A stretch of DNA of 18,017 nt from JAKORR01 sp964608495 (GTDB lineage: Bacteria; Armatimonadota; Zipacnadia; Zipacnadales; FEN-943). Shown one piece after another: positions 1-9,022 of this stretch. The stretch is taken from contig CAZSOQ010000102.1 of NCBI GenBank assembly GCA_964608495.1, forward strand, positions 1 through 18,017, in the 5' to 3' direction. Under the pieces are notes generated by a model. That model was given only the letters and a program-made list of their open reading frames with translations, was not told the origin of the DNA and ran no database searches. Each line of letters starts with the position of its first letter. Position 1 is the first letter of the stretch. The translations under genes were made by a program, and so were the position numbers.

Positions 1-4
1 TCTT

Positions 5-11
5 AAAGGAG
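5..11 (+). promoter_or_regulatory. Ribosome binding site of the Tat-exported DUF4091-like gene
   Basis: AAAGGAG lies 6 nt before the ATG at 18. It is one of the best Shine-Dalgarno matches in the window and fixes the start of the gene. The promoter itself would lie before the window. Confidence 0.8.
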
Positions 12-17
12 TCAAAA

Positions 18-1544
18 ATGAACCTACCCAGCAGTCGCCGCGAATTTCTCAAACACTCCGCACTCATCAGCGCCGGCTTTTGGATCGCCCCCAGTGGCGC
101 ATTCGCCGAGAGCCGCTCGGCCACGGCCCTCGTGATCGCCAGGAAGGACCTCCCCCGCGTGTCGGCCCGCGTGTCCGACCTCATCGGCCCGGGCCGCTCG
201 CGCCTGTCCGCCGGAGCCGTGGACCTCAGGATCGCCAGGTACTGGGCCCAGCGCACGTCCTGGCGGACGGGCAACTGCTGGGTCGTCCCCGAGCTGCTCG
301 AGAAGCGCACCACCTGGGCCATGCGCGAGCTGCAGCCGACGGTCCTGTGGCTCACGATCAACGTCCCGCAGAGCGCGCTCCCGGGCCTGTACCGGGGCCG
401 ACTGCTTCTCACGGCGGACTGCCGCACGATCGAGAAGCCCCTCGAGCTGCGCGTGTATCCCTTCCGGCTGGCCGAACCCCGCGAGTACCACTGGGGCCTA
501 TACACCGACTCCGGCCGCTGGCGGCGGTACAGCGCGGCGAAGGTCGAGGCCGAGATGCGCGACTACGTCGCCCACGGCATCACCAGCCTCATGATGTACC
601 CGCCCTCCCACAGCGAGGCCGCCCTGGAGGACGGCCAACTGACGGTCGAGGCGGCGGATTTCGAGCGCTACATGGACCTGGCTCTGCGCTGCGGGCTGCG
701 CGCACCCACGGTGCTCAGCTTCCAGTCCCTCGCCGGTCAGGTCAGTCGCCTGGTGGACGCCGGCACCGCGGGCCAGGAGAAGTGGGATGCCGTATACAGG
801 GACATCCCGCTCTTCTTCGACCGCCTTGCTGCCGAGAGAGGCTGGGGCGAGGTCGTCTACCATGCCGTTGACGAACCCCACGGCGACGCGACGGCCGAGG
901 CCGCGATCCACGAGCTCTCGATCCTGAAGAAGGCCGGTCTGACGACCTTCACCACGGCCCTCGACCCGGTGCTCATCAACGGCCCCCTCGATCCGTACCT
1001 GGACGTGCGCTGCTGGTCGGTGGGCTACGTGCTGGGCAGCAAGCCTGCCAACGAGCGGGCCCGCGCCGACTGCGCGAGGTCCGGGGACAGGCTGTGGTAT
1101 TACGGCAGCGGCTCGTACACCGGCCAGGAGGGCTCTACGCTCCCGAACCGCTGGATAGTGGGCTGTGGCCTGTGGATCTCGGGGGCCGAGGGAGCGTGGA
1201 GCTGGACCTTCCTGCGCCCCAAGGACGACGCCTTCAACGACTTCGATGGCGAAGCGCAGCGCGAGGCCAAGGACGCGATGATCGTCTACCCGTCCAGGGG
1301 CGACGGCCCGCCCGTGGCGACCACCCAATGGGAGGGCCTGCGGGCCGGCGTCAACGACTTCCGGTACCTCTACACCGCCAGGCTGGCGGCCGAGGCCCGG
1401 GGCGACGTGGGGGCCGAGGACCTCAGGGCGCTGGCGCGGCTCACCGACGAGATGCCGTGGGGCGTCCGGCCGCCGGGCGTGGACTCCGCGACCCTCGACC
1501 GGTGGCGCGAAAGGGCCGCACGCCTCATCGGCCGGGGCCCCTAG
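18..1544 (+). CDS. Tat-exported glycoside-hydrolase-like protein (DUF4091 type)
   Basis: A 508-aa exported protein. Residues 6-12 read SRREFLK, a twin-arginine motif, followed by a hydrophobic stretch and a likely cleavage after AFA-30, so it should be exported folded by the Tat system. The middle has the Asp-Glu-Pro triplet typical of DUF4091 proteins (HAVDEPHG, D285-E286-P287). The C-terminal third has the GAEGAWSWTF stretch and the WEGLRAGVNDFRYLYTARL helix, which resemble the end of DUF4091 domains. DUF4091 proteins are thought to be glycosidases with a TIM-barrel core. The substrate is not known, and E286 as a catalytic residue is inference. The gene stands alone on its strand: the next gene converges on it. 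I recognise the family pattern but cannot give a specific activity. Confidence 0.8.
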   Translation: MNLPSSRREFLKHSALISAGFWIAPSGAFAESRSATALVIARKDLPRVSARVSDLIGPGRSRLSAGAVDLRIARYWAQRTSWRTGNCWVVPELLEKRTTWAMRELQPTVLWLTINVPQSALPGLYRGRLLLTADCRTIEKPLELRVYPFRLAEPREYHWGLYTDSGRWRRYSAAKVEAEMRDYVAHGITSLMMYPPSHSEAALEDGQLTVEAADFERYMDLALRCGLRAPTVLSFQSLAGQVSRLVDAGTAGQEKWDAVYRDIPLFFDRLAAERGWGEVVYHAVDEPHGDATAEAAIHELSILKKAGLTTFTTALDPVLINGPLDPYLDVRCWSVGYVLGSKPANERARADCARSGDRLWYYGSGSYTGQEGSTLPNRWIVGCGLWISGAEGAWSWTFLRPKDDAFNDFDGEAQREAKDAMIVYPSRGDGPPVATTQWEGLRAGVNDFRYLYTARLAAEARGDVGAEDLRALARLTDEMPWGVRPPGVDSATLDRWRERAARLIGRGP

Positions 1545-1579
1545 CCGGGCGATCGCGACCAGGGCCCACGCCAGGCACG

Positions 1580-1606
1580 GGCCTGAGGCCGCGCGCCCCT
1601 CAGGCC
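1580..1606. terminator. Hairpin between convergent genes, candidate bidirectional terminator
   Basis: GGCCTGAGG (1580-1588) and CCTCAGGCC (1598-1606) form a perfect 9-bp stem around a 9-nt loop. It lies where the 18-1544 gene and the leftward epimerase gene converge, and the right arm contains the epimerase stop codon. No U-tract follows on either side, so intrinsic termination is uncertain. The remaining intergenic bases 1545-1579 hold nothing I recognise. Confidence 0.4.
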
Positions 1607-2466
1607 AGGTGGCCCACCTCATCCTCCCAGTCGTGGATCGGCTCCCAGCCGAGGAGCTCGCTGGCCCGTGAGTAGTCGAAGGCCGAGGCGTCGGAGAGCT
1701 CCTGGAAGCGCTCGGGCTTCCTCACCACCACCTCGGGGCCGTAGCACTCCCTCACCAGGTCGAGCGTCGGCCGCCCCAGGAAGTTCCGCCGGGCGCTGAG
1801 CACCAGCGTCTCGTGCCCCGACAGGTCGGACTTCAGCACCGCCACGATCGCCCGGCCGATGTCCCGCGCGTCTATGTAGCCCCACATCTGCGGCCGGAAG
1901 GTCCGCGGGTCCCCCGCCTGCCACTCCCGCACGTGCGGGTAGTGGTCCTGCCAAAAGACCCAGCAGTACCGCAGGCATACGGTCACCAGGCCCGACTGCC
2001 GGGTGTACCGCCGGCAGATCTCCTCTCCCAGCAGCTTGCTCAACCCGTAGGCGTCGGGCGGTCGTGTAGGGTGGTTCTCATCTATGGGCACGTAGGCCGG
2101 CGGAATCCGGCCCCCGCTGAAGACCATCCCACCCACCGAATCGGAGCTGGCCATGATCAGGTGGGTCGGTCGGCCCATCGAGGCGGCCTCCACGACCCGC
2201 TGGGTCCCCAGTACGTTGACTTCCATCAGCCGATCGTCGGGGATCCTGCCCGGGGCCGGCACCGCCGCAAGATGGACCACGGCGTCGCAGTCCTGCATCG
2301 CCCAGTGGAGCGAGGCCGAGTCGAGGATGTCCCCGTGGATGTACCGCACCGCGGCCTCGGCGGGGGGCGGCACCAGATCGTAGACCGTGACGGGGAACTC
2401 CGCGGTGAGGACGGGCAGCAGACCACGACCCACGTTGCCGGAGCAACCGGTGACGAGAAGGTTCAT
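1600..2466 (-). CDS. NAD-dependent epimerase/dehydratase family protein
   Basis: A 288-aa extended short-chain dehydrogenase/reductase. The N-terminus MNLLVTGCSGNVGRG carries the GxxGxxG dinucleotide-binding loop (G7, G10, G13). HLAAVPAP follows around residues 65-72, then Ser108 in MASSDS, and the catalytic pair Tyr140 and Lys144 in YGLSK. Such enzymes act in the cytoplasm on nucleotide sugars (epimerisation, dehydration or reduction) using NAD(P). The substrate cannot be read from sequence. The open frame continues upstream, but the Rossmann fold starts at this ATG and the extra residues would be low-complexity and overlap the upstream gene. The upstream gene on the same strand ends 22 nt away, so the two are probably cotranscribed. 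It lies back to back with the lipid A operon, so supply of a sugar donor for the cell envelope is possible but unproven. Confidence 0.88.
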   Translation of the reverse strand: MNLLVTGCSGNVGRGLLPVLTAEFPVTVYDLVPPPAEAAVRYIHGDILDSASLHWAMQDCDAVVHLAAVPAPGRIPDDRLMEVNVLGTQRVVEAASMGRPTHLIMASSDSVGGMVFSGGRIPPAYVPIDENHPTRPPDAYGLSKLLGEEICRRYTRQSGLVTVCLRYCWVFWQDHYPHVREWQAGDPRTFRPQMWGYIDARDIGRAIVAVLKSDLSGHETLVLSARRNFLGRPTLDLVRECYGPEVVVRKPERFQELSDASAFDYSRASELLGWEPIHDWEDEVGHLA

Positions 2467-2488
2467 GCGGGGCCCCCCCGGCGAAGGA

Positions 2489-3007
2489 TCAGTTGGCGGC
2501 CGCTCGGCCCTGCGCCGTAAGGACCGCGTGCTGAACCGCCGCGTGCAGCTCCTTGTTGTTGATGCGTCCGCCCAGGAACTCCGCCTGGAGCAGCTTGTTG
2601 AGCTGGGCGAACACATCGCTGCGGGTCATCCCGTCGTCTATCCACCCGTCAACCTGGACGATCAGCGCCCCCACGCGCCTGGCGGGGATGCCCTCGACCT
2701 CCCTCCGTGCGAGAGCCTGCACATCCGACACTCTCTGCGTGTCAATGCGAGCCCCTGTCTCGGGGTCCAAGTAGGAGAAGGTGCCCGTGCCGTGGCTGTA
2801 GGCTATGTTCACCTGGCACGTGGACCCACCCGGCACTTCGTAGATGATGGCGATGTTGGTGGTTCGGTCGGGGCCCTCGCCCCAGTCCGAGTACTCATGG
2901 CGGACGTTGCCGAACCCTATCCGCCTCTCCTGCGGCTGTTGCAGCCCGGCGATGAACATGTCCAGCCAGTCGCGCAAAGACTTCAGGGGGGCCTCGCCGT
3001 TCTGCAC
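2489..3007 (-). CDS. Hypothetical protein, about 172 aa
   Basis: I do not recognise a family. The product looks cytoplasmic: no signal peptide or membrane segment. A central section is rich in beta-type residues (TTNIAIIYEVPGG, CQVNIAYSHGTGTFSYLD), followed by a helical C-terminal half (DVFAQLNKLLQAEFLGG, KELHAAVQHAVLTAQ). The start is uncertain. I favour the GTG at 3007, preceded by AGAGGT at 5-nt spacing, because the ATG at 3058 overlaps a predicted -10 box (3057-3062), so a transcript from that promoter would begin after it. If transcription starts further upstream, ATG 3058 (189 aa) or GTG 3124 (211 aa) are possible. The gene lies 22 nt upstream of the epimerase gene and diverges from fabZ. 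Confidence 0.7.
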   Translation of the reverse strand: MQNGEAPLKSLRDWLDMFIAGLQQPQERRIGFGNVRHEYSDWGEGPDRTTNIAIIYEVPGGSTCQVNIAYSHGTGTFSYLDPETGARIDTQRVSDVQALARREVEGIPARRVGALIVQVDGWIDDGMTRSDVFAQLNKLLQAEFLGGRINNKELHAAVQHAVLTAQGRAAAN

Positions 3008-3056
3008 CGATACCTCTGGTTCCCGGCTTGATGGATGCTTCCTCACAGCGACCCGC

Positions 3057-3086
3057 ATTCTACCACAAGGCGATTTGGGCTGTACA
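3057..3086 (-). promoter_or_regulatory. Candidate leftward sigma-70 promoter with extended -10
   Basis: Read on the minus strand, TGTACA (3086-3081), an 18-nt spacer and TAGAAT (3062-3057). The -10 is preceded by TGG, giving an extended -10 (TGTGGTAGAAT). The -35 matches the consensus at 4 of 6 positions and the -10 at 5 of 6. Transcription would begin near 3050, about 43 nt before the GTG start proposed for the hypothetical gene. Confidence 0.5.
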
Positions 3087-3176
3087 GACCTATCCCCCCG
3101 CCACTCACGCCGGGGGCCTTCCACACTGGGAGAATGCCCTGCCGGCGCGGGCCTGAACCTCCCACAACGTCCCTGC

Positions 3177-3194
3177 GAGGGCCTGGGGGCCCTC
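3177..3194. repeat. Inverted repeat upstream of the fabZ promoter
   Basis: GAGGGCC (3177-3183) and GGCCCTC (3188-3194) form a 7-bp perfect stem with a 4-nt loop, 25 nt upstream of the -35 box of the fabZ promoter and between the two divergent promoters. It could be an operator, or a weak hairpin. In DNA this GC-rich a chance 7-bp repeat is likely enough that I give it low weight. Confidence 0.25.
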
Positions 3195-3219
3195 CTGCGC
3201 CGCGGCGTCCCGGAGTCCT

Positions 3220-3248
3220 TTGACCGCCCGCCGGCCTGTGGGTATAAT
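3220..3248 (+). promoter_or_regulatory. Sigma-70 promoter of the lipid A operon
   Basis: TTGACC (3220-3225), a 17-nt spacer and TATAAT (3243-3248). The -35 matches the consensus at 5 of 6 positions, the -10 at all 6, and the spacing is ideal. A TG element before the -10 (TGTGGTATAAT) makes it an extended -10 promoter as well. Transcription should start near 3255, giving a leader of about 40 nt before the fabZ ATG. TATAAT is rare by chance in this GC-rich DNA, which makes this the most secure regulatory site here. Confidence 0.85.
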
Positions 3249-3294
3249 CGCCCCGGAGTCCGTATGCAGGGACACCCCGGAGGATAGCAGGCAA

Positions 3295-3750
3295 ATGAAC
3301 ATCCGCGGCATCATGGACATCCTGCCGCACCGTTTCCCCTTCCTGCTAGTTGACCGGATCGTGGAGCTCGACCCGGGGAAGCGGGCGGTGGGAATCAAGA
3401 ACGTGACCTACGACGAGCCCTTCTTCCAGGGCCACTGGCCCGAGAATCCCACCATGCCCGGCGTACTCATGCTGGAGGCCATGGCCCAGGTAGGCGGGAT
3501 CATGCTCCTGTCCTCGCTGGGCGACGTGAGCATGAAGGAGATCACCGCCTTCATGGCCGGACTGGACCGCGTCCGCTTCCGCCGGCCCGTCATCCCGGGC
3601 GACCAGCTCACCATCGAGGCCATCATGGAAAAGCGCAAGGGCAACATGGGCCGAGTGCACATCGAGGCCCGCGTCGGCCGAGAGACGGCCTGCGAGGGGG
3701 ACTTCAGCTTCGCTCTCGTCCCCAACGAGGAACTTGGCGAGCAGTCCTAG
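3295..3750 (+). CDS. fabZ: 3-hydroxyacyl-[acyl-carrier-protein] dehydratase FabZ
   Basis: A 151-aa hotdog-fold dehydratase that removes water from (3R)-hydroxyacyl-ACP in fatty acid elongation and so sits at the branch with lipid A acylation. The catalytic His47 is in FFQGHWPENPTMPG and Glu61 in MLEAMAQVGG, the expected 14-residue spacing. PHRFPFLLVDR at 11-21 is the usual FabZ N-terminal motif. The length is normal for the family. The ATG at 3295 is preceded by GGAGG (3279-3283) with 11 nt between; the frame is open upstream, but those residues do not fit the family and would precede the predicted transcription start. It is the first gene of the operon and lpxA follows after 20 nt, as in many Gram-negative bacteria. 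Confidence 0.97.
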   Translation: MNIRGIMDILPHRFPFLLVDRIVELDPGKRAVGIKNVTYDEPFFQGHWPENPTMPGVLMLEAMAQVGGIMLLSSLGDVSMKEITAFMAGLDRVRFRRPVIPGDQLTIEAIMEKRKGNMGRVHIEARVGRETACEGDFSFALVPNEELGEQS

Positions 3751-3770
3751 ACGCCAGGGCACGGGTCACC

Positions 3771-4565
3771 ATGTCGCAGATCCATCCCACTGCCATCGTA
3801 GGTGACGACGCCGAGCTCGGCGAGGACGTGGTCGTCCACCCCTATACGATCATCGAGAACGGCACCAGGATCGGCGACCGGTGCACCATCGGCCCCTTCG
3901 CCGTGGTACGCACCGGCACCCTCATCGGCGAGGGATCGGCCGTGCATACCGGCGCCGTCCTCGGCGAGCCGCCTCAGGACCAGAAGTACAGGGGCGAGGA
4001 AAGCTACCTGATCATCGGCAGGGACAACCAGATCCGCGAGTTCGTTACCCTCCACAAGGCCACCGGAGAGGGAGAAGCCACCGAGATCGGCGACGACAAC
4101 CTGATCATGGCCTACTCCCATGCCGGCCACAACTGCAAGATCGGCAGCGGCTGCCTCATCTCCAACGACGCCGGCCTCAGCGGCCACGTCGTCATCGAGG
4201 ACTACGTCAACATCGGCGGCAAGACGGGCATCCACCAATTCGTCACCGTCGGCACCATGGCGATGATCGGCGGCATGTCCCGGATCACCATGGACGTGCC
4301 TCCCTACTGCTTGGCCGAGGGCTACCACGCCGAGCCGCACAGCATCAACGTGCGCGGCCTGCAACGTCGCGGCCTCACCGAGGACCAGATAGCAGCCCTT
4401 CGCCGAGCCTTCCGGCTCATCTTCCGATCCGAGTACAACGTGTCTCAGGCCTTGGCGAAGCTGGAGGAAGATGAGCAGATCCTGACCGAGCACGTGCGCC
4501 ATCTCATCGAGTTCATGCGGCGCGTCAGCACCGGCTACCGTGGCCGACAGGCCAACCCCCACTAG
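3771..4565 (+). CDS. lpxA: UDP-N-acetylglucosamine O-acyltransferase LpxA
   Basis: A 264-aa left-handed beta-helix acyltransferase that transfers (R)-3-hydroxyacyl from ACP to UDP-GlcNAc, the first step of lipid A synthesis, in the cytoplasm. Hexapeptide repeats fill residues 1-180 (IHPTAIVGDDAELGEDVVV and following). His120 in SHAGHNCKIG aligns with catalytic His125 of E. coli, His117 with His122, and His155 in GIHQF with His160. The helical C-terminal domain has the expected LQRRGLTEDQI segment. Gly168 (IGGMS) aligns with Gly173 of E. coli, the residue known to control acyl length; glycine there suggests a longer hydroxyacyl chain, about C14, rather than C10. Length is normal for the family. 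Confidence 0.97.
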   Translation: MSQIHPTAIVGDDAELGEDVVVHPYTIIENGTRIGDRCTIGPFAVVRTGTLIGEGSAVHTGAVLGEPPQDQKYRGEESYLIIGRDNQIREFVTLHKATGEGEATEIGDDNLIMAYSHAGHNCKIGSGCLISNDAGLSGHVVIEDYVNIGGKTGIHQFVTVGTMAMIGGMSRITMDVPPYCLAEGYHAEPHSINVRGLQRRGLTEDQIAALRRAFRLIFRSEYNVSQALAKLEEDEQILTEHVRHLIEFMRRVSTGYRGRQANPH

Positions 4566-4585
4566 CGGCGAGGTATCTGAGGAAC

Positions 4586-4612
4586 CAAGGCGCGCCCCGA
4601 AGGCGCGCCTTG
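4586..4612 (+). other. Strong hairpin between lpxA and lpxB
   Basis: CAAGGCGCGCC (4586-4596) pairs perfectly with GGCGCGCCTTG (4602-4612), an 11-bp stem with a 5-nt CCGAA loop. It fills much of the 57-nt gap between lpxA and lpxB and ends 10 nt before the lpxB ATG, next to its weak ribosome binding site (GGTGAG 4615-4620). There is no U-tract, so a full terminator is unlikely. Transcript processing, partial attenuation or control of lpxB translation are possible roles. Confidence 0.6.
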
Positions 4613-4622
4613 TCGGTGAGTC

Positions 4623-5831
4623 ATGGCCCTGGAATCCGATGGCGAATCCACAGTGATGCTTGTCTGCGGTGAGCCTTCCGGCGATCTGCACGCCTCCGAA
4701 CTGGTGGCGGAGCTCAAGCACATGGCCGACGTGCGGGTGGTCGCCGCCGGCGGCCCCAGGTTGGCCGCGGCCGGCGCCGACGTGCGCTGGGACAGCACCT
4801 TCTGGGGCTCGATCGGCCTGCCCGAGGCCCTGTGCAAGCTGCCCGGGTACCTGCGCTCAATGCTCACTCTCCAGGCGCGCGTCGCCGAGCTCAGGCCCGA
4901 CCTGCTCCTGCTCGTGGACTTCGGCGCCTACAACCTCAGGCTGGCCGCCAGGCTGCGGGCCCGCCTGCCGCGTCTGCCCATCTTCTACTACTTCCCCCCC
5001 GCCTCCTGGGACAGGAAACGGCGCTACTACACCAATCTACTGAGGGTGACCGACTACGTCGCCACGCCCTTCCCGTGGAACGCGGCCCTGCTGGCAGCCC
5101 AGGGCGCGACCGTCCGGTGGGTAGGCCACCCGGCGGTAGATCGCGTGCGTCCGCCCGAGGACAAGGCCGAGGCCAAGCGCGCCGTCGGGGCCGACCCCGG
5201 GGCGACCGTGCTGGGTCTGTTGCCCGGCAGCCGTCTCACCGAGCGCGGGCTCCTGGGTGAGACCTTCCTGCGGGCGGCGGAGGAGTTGCGCCGGCGCATG
5301 GGCCGCCTGGAGGTCCTGTGGTCCTCCACGCCCGGCTCAAAGCAGGTAGACTGGTTGCTGGGAGTCGGCGCGCGCCGCGAGTGGGCACGGCCCGTGCCCG
5401 ACACGGCCGCGCTCCTGCGCGCCGCCGATGTCGGCCTGTGCTGTTTCGGCACCGTGACGATCGAGGCCGCGCTGGCGGGCTGCCCCATCGTCGGGGCCTA
5501 CCGGCTCACCCGTGCCCTGCAGGCTGTCGCATCCTTCATGCACCTGGCGACCAGCCTGTACTCGATGCCCAACATCGTCGCCGGCGAGCCGGCCGTCCCC
5601 GAGCTGGTGCAGGACGACGCCACGCCGGCCAACCTGGCCGACGCCGCCCTCGAGCTCCTGGACGGCGCCCGGTCCGCGCCCGCGGGGGGCAGCCGCCTGG
5701 CCAGGGTGTCCCGCGCCTACGAGAAGGTTCGCGTGCAGATGGGCCCGCCCGGCGCGGCCAAGCGCGCCGCCGAGATGGTGGTCGAGGCCCTGCAGGGCAA
5801 GCTGCCGCCGCACACACGCGCTGTGGGTTGA
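4623..5831 (+). CDS. lpxB: Lipid-A-disaccharide synthase LpxB
   Basis: A 402-aa GT19 glycosyltransferase that joins 2,3-diacylglucosamine-1-phosphate (lipid X) to UDP-diacylglucosamine, giving the lipid A disaccharide at the inner membrane. Visible motifs: GEPSGDLHASEL (16-27), Asp99 in LLVDFG (aligning with Asp98 of E. coli), VGHPAVD near 168, LLPGSR with Arg204, FGTVTIEAALAGCPIVGAYR, and MPNIVAGE followed by PELVQDD. The segment after the sugar-binding region reads YYFPPASWDRKRRY, where E. coli has a SPSVWAWRQKR pattern, so the second Trp is absent. ATG 4623 is the first possible start because an in-frame TGA lies at 4617. No lpxI gene separates it from lpxA, unlike in some other lineages. 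msbA follows after 6 nt. Confidence 0.92.
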   Translation: MALESDGESTVMLVCGEPSGDLHASELVAELKHMADVRVVAAGGPRLAAAGADVRWDSTFWGSIGLPEALCKLPGYLRSMLTLQARVAELRPDLLLLVDFGAYNLRLAARLRARLPRLPIFYYFPPASWDRKRRYYTNLLRVTDYVATPFPWNAALLAAQGATVRWVGHPAVDRVRPPEDKAEAKRAVGADPGATVLGLLPGSRLTERGLLGETFLRAAEELRRRMGRLEVLWSSTPGSKQVDWLLGVGARREWARPVPDTAALLRAADVGLCCFGTVTIEAALAGCPIVGAYRLTRALQAVASFMHLATSLYSMPNIVAGEPAVPELVQDDATPANLADAALELLDGARSAPAGGSRLARVSRAYEKVRVQMGPPGAAKRAAEMVVEALQGKLPPHTRAVG

Positions 5832-5837
5832 TCGTAC

Positions 5838-7647
<1,810 letters not shown>

Positions 7648-7658
<11 letters not shown>

Positions 7659-9012
7659 CAGCAAGACCCAACACAAGCCGGACCTCGGCATCTGGGCCTA
7701 CAATCTGGCCATCCTTCTGCTCTCGCCTTTGGCCCTCCTGTGGGTCCTCTGGCGCCTGGTGATCCGCGGCAAGTCGCGCGCCGGCCTCGCCGAGAGACTC
7801 GGGTTCCTTCCCGACACCGTGGCCGCTCCCGGCACGTCCGGCGACCCCGTCGTCTGGTTCCACGCCGTCTCCGTGGGCGAAGTGGCTGCCCTCCAGCCGA
7901 TCCTCGACGCCTTCAGGGTCAGGGAGCCCCTCGCCCAGCCCGTGCTGTCAACCACCACACCCACGGGCCGTCAGATGGCCCAGAAGCAGGAGCTGGACGT
8001 CGAGGCCCTGTTCTACTTCCCCTTCGACCTCCTGCCCTGCGTCCACAGGACCCTCGACGCCGTCAAGCCCTCCATGCTCGCCCTGGTCGAGGGCGAGATC
8101 TGGCCCAACCTGCTGGCGGTGGCCGTCCGCCGCGGCGTCAAGACCTGCGTCATCAACGGCCGGATCAGCGACGAGGCCTTTGCCCGCGCCCGTCTCCTGC
8201 GTCCTCTCTACCGCTGGATGCTGCGCAAGGTGGATCTGCTCTGCGTGCAGTCCAAGACGGACCAGGACAGATTCGTGGCCCTGGGGGCCCTTCCCGAGCG
8301 CGTGCGCGTGCTGGGCAATTCCAAGTTCGACGAGCGTTTCCCGGCCGTCTCGGACGCCGAGGCCGCTCAGATGCGCCAGGAGTTCGGCTTCGGCGATGAC
8401 GACCCCGTCCTCGTCGCCGGCAGCACCCACCCCGGCGAGGAGGAGGTCGTCCTCGCCGCCTTCAGCGGCCTCTGCTCGGACTTTGGCGCCCTCCAGCTCG
8501 TCCTGGCCCCAAGGCACCCCGAGCGCGGCGACCAGTTGCACGAGCTCGTCGAGAAGTTCGGCTTCCAGGTCTACCGCCGCTCCCACGCCAGGAATGGCCA
8601 CCCCCAGCCCGAGCCCATCGGCCCCCAGGCCCGCGTCGTGATCCTCGACACCATAGGCGAGCTTGCCCGCGTCTACGCCATCGCCTCTGTCGTCTTCGTC
8701 GGCGGCAGCCTGGTCAAGACCGGCGGCCACAACGTCCTCCAGCCCATCGCCCAGGGCAAGGCGGTAGTCACCGGGCCGCACACCCACAACTTCAGGGGCA
8801 TAATGGCCATCGCCCGCGAGGCCGGCGCCGTGGAGGTAGTGCGCAACGGTGAGGAACTCACCAACGTCACGGGCCGACTGCTGCGCAGCCCCCAGGAGCT
8901 GGCCGCCCGGCGCGAGCGAGGCCTGGCCATGTTGGAGGAGCAGCGGGGGGCCTCGGAGCGAACGGCCCAGGCGCTGGCCGACCTGCTGGACGATGGCACC
9001 CAGCTAGTGTGA
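7648..9012 (+). CDS. waaA: 3-deoxy-D-manno-octulosonic-acid transferase (Kdo transferase)
   Basis: A 454-aa GT30 enzyme, also called KdtA, that transfers Kdo from CMP-Kdo to lipid IVA on the cytoplasmic face of the inner membrane. An N-terminal membrane anchor lies at 17-38 (WAYNLAILLLSPLALLWVLW). The GKSRAGLAERLGF motif and Glu78 in HAVSVGEV follow; this Glu matches the known catalytic base. LVEGEIWPNL near 147-156 and GNSKFDE are also typical. No ATG fits near the N-terminus, so I chose GTG 7648, with AAGGGA about 9 nt upstream; this overlaps the msbA end by 11 nt. The frame stays open upstream, but those residues read as out-of-frame msbA sequence. Whether one or two Kdo residues are added cannot be told. 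Confidence 0.94.
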
Positions 9013-9022
9013 GCAACCGGCT

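Noticed and set aside
3747..4721. Minus-strand frame (324 codons) opposite lpxA
   Set aside because: The apparent Val/Asp/Gly repeats are the reverse reading of the LpxA hexapeptide repeats.
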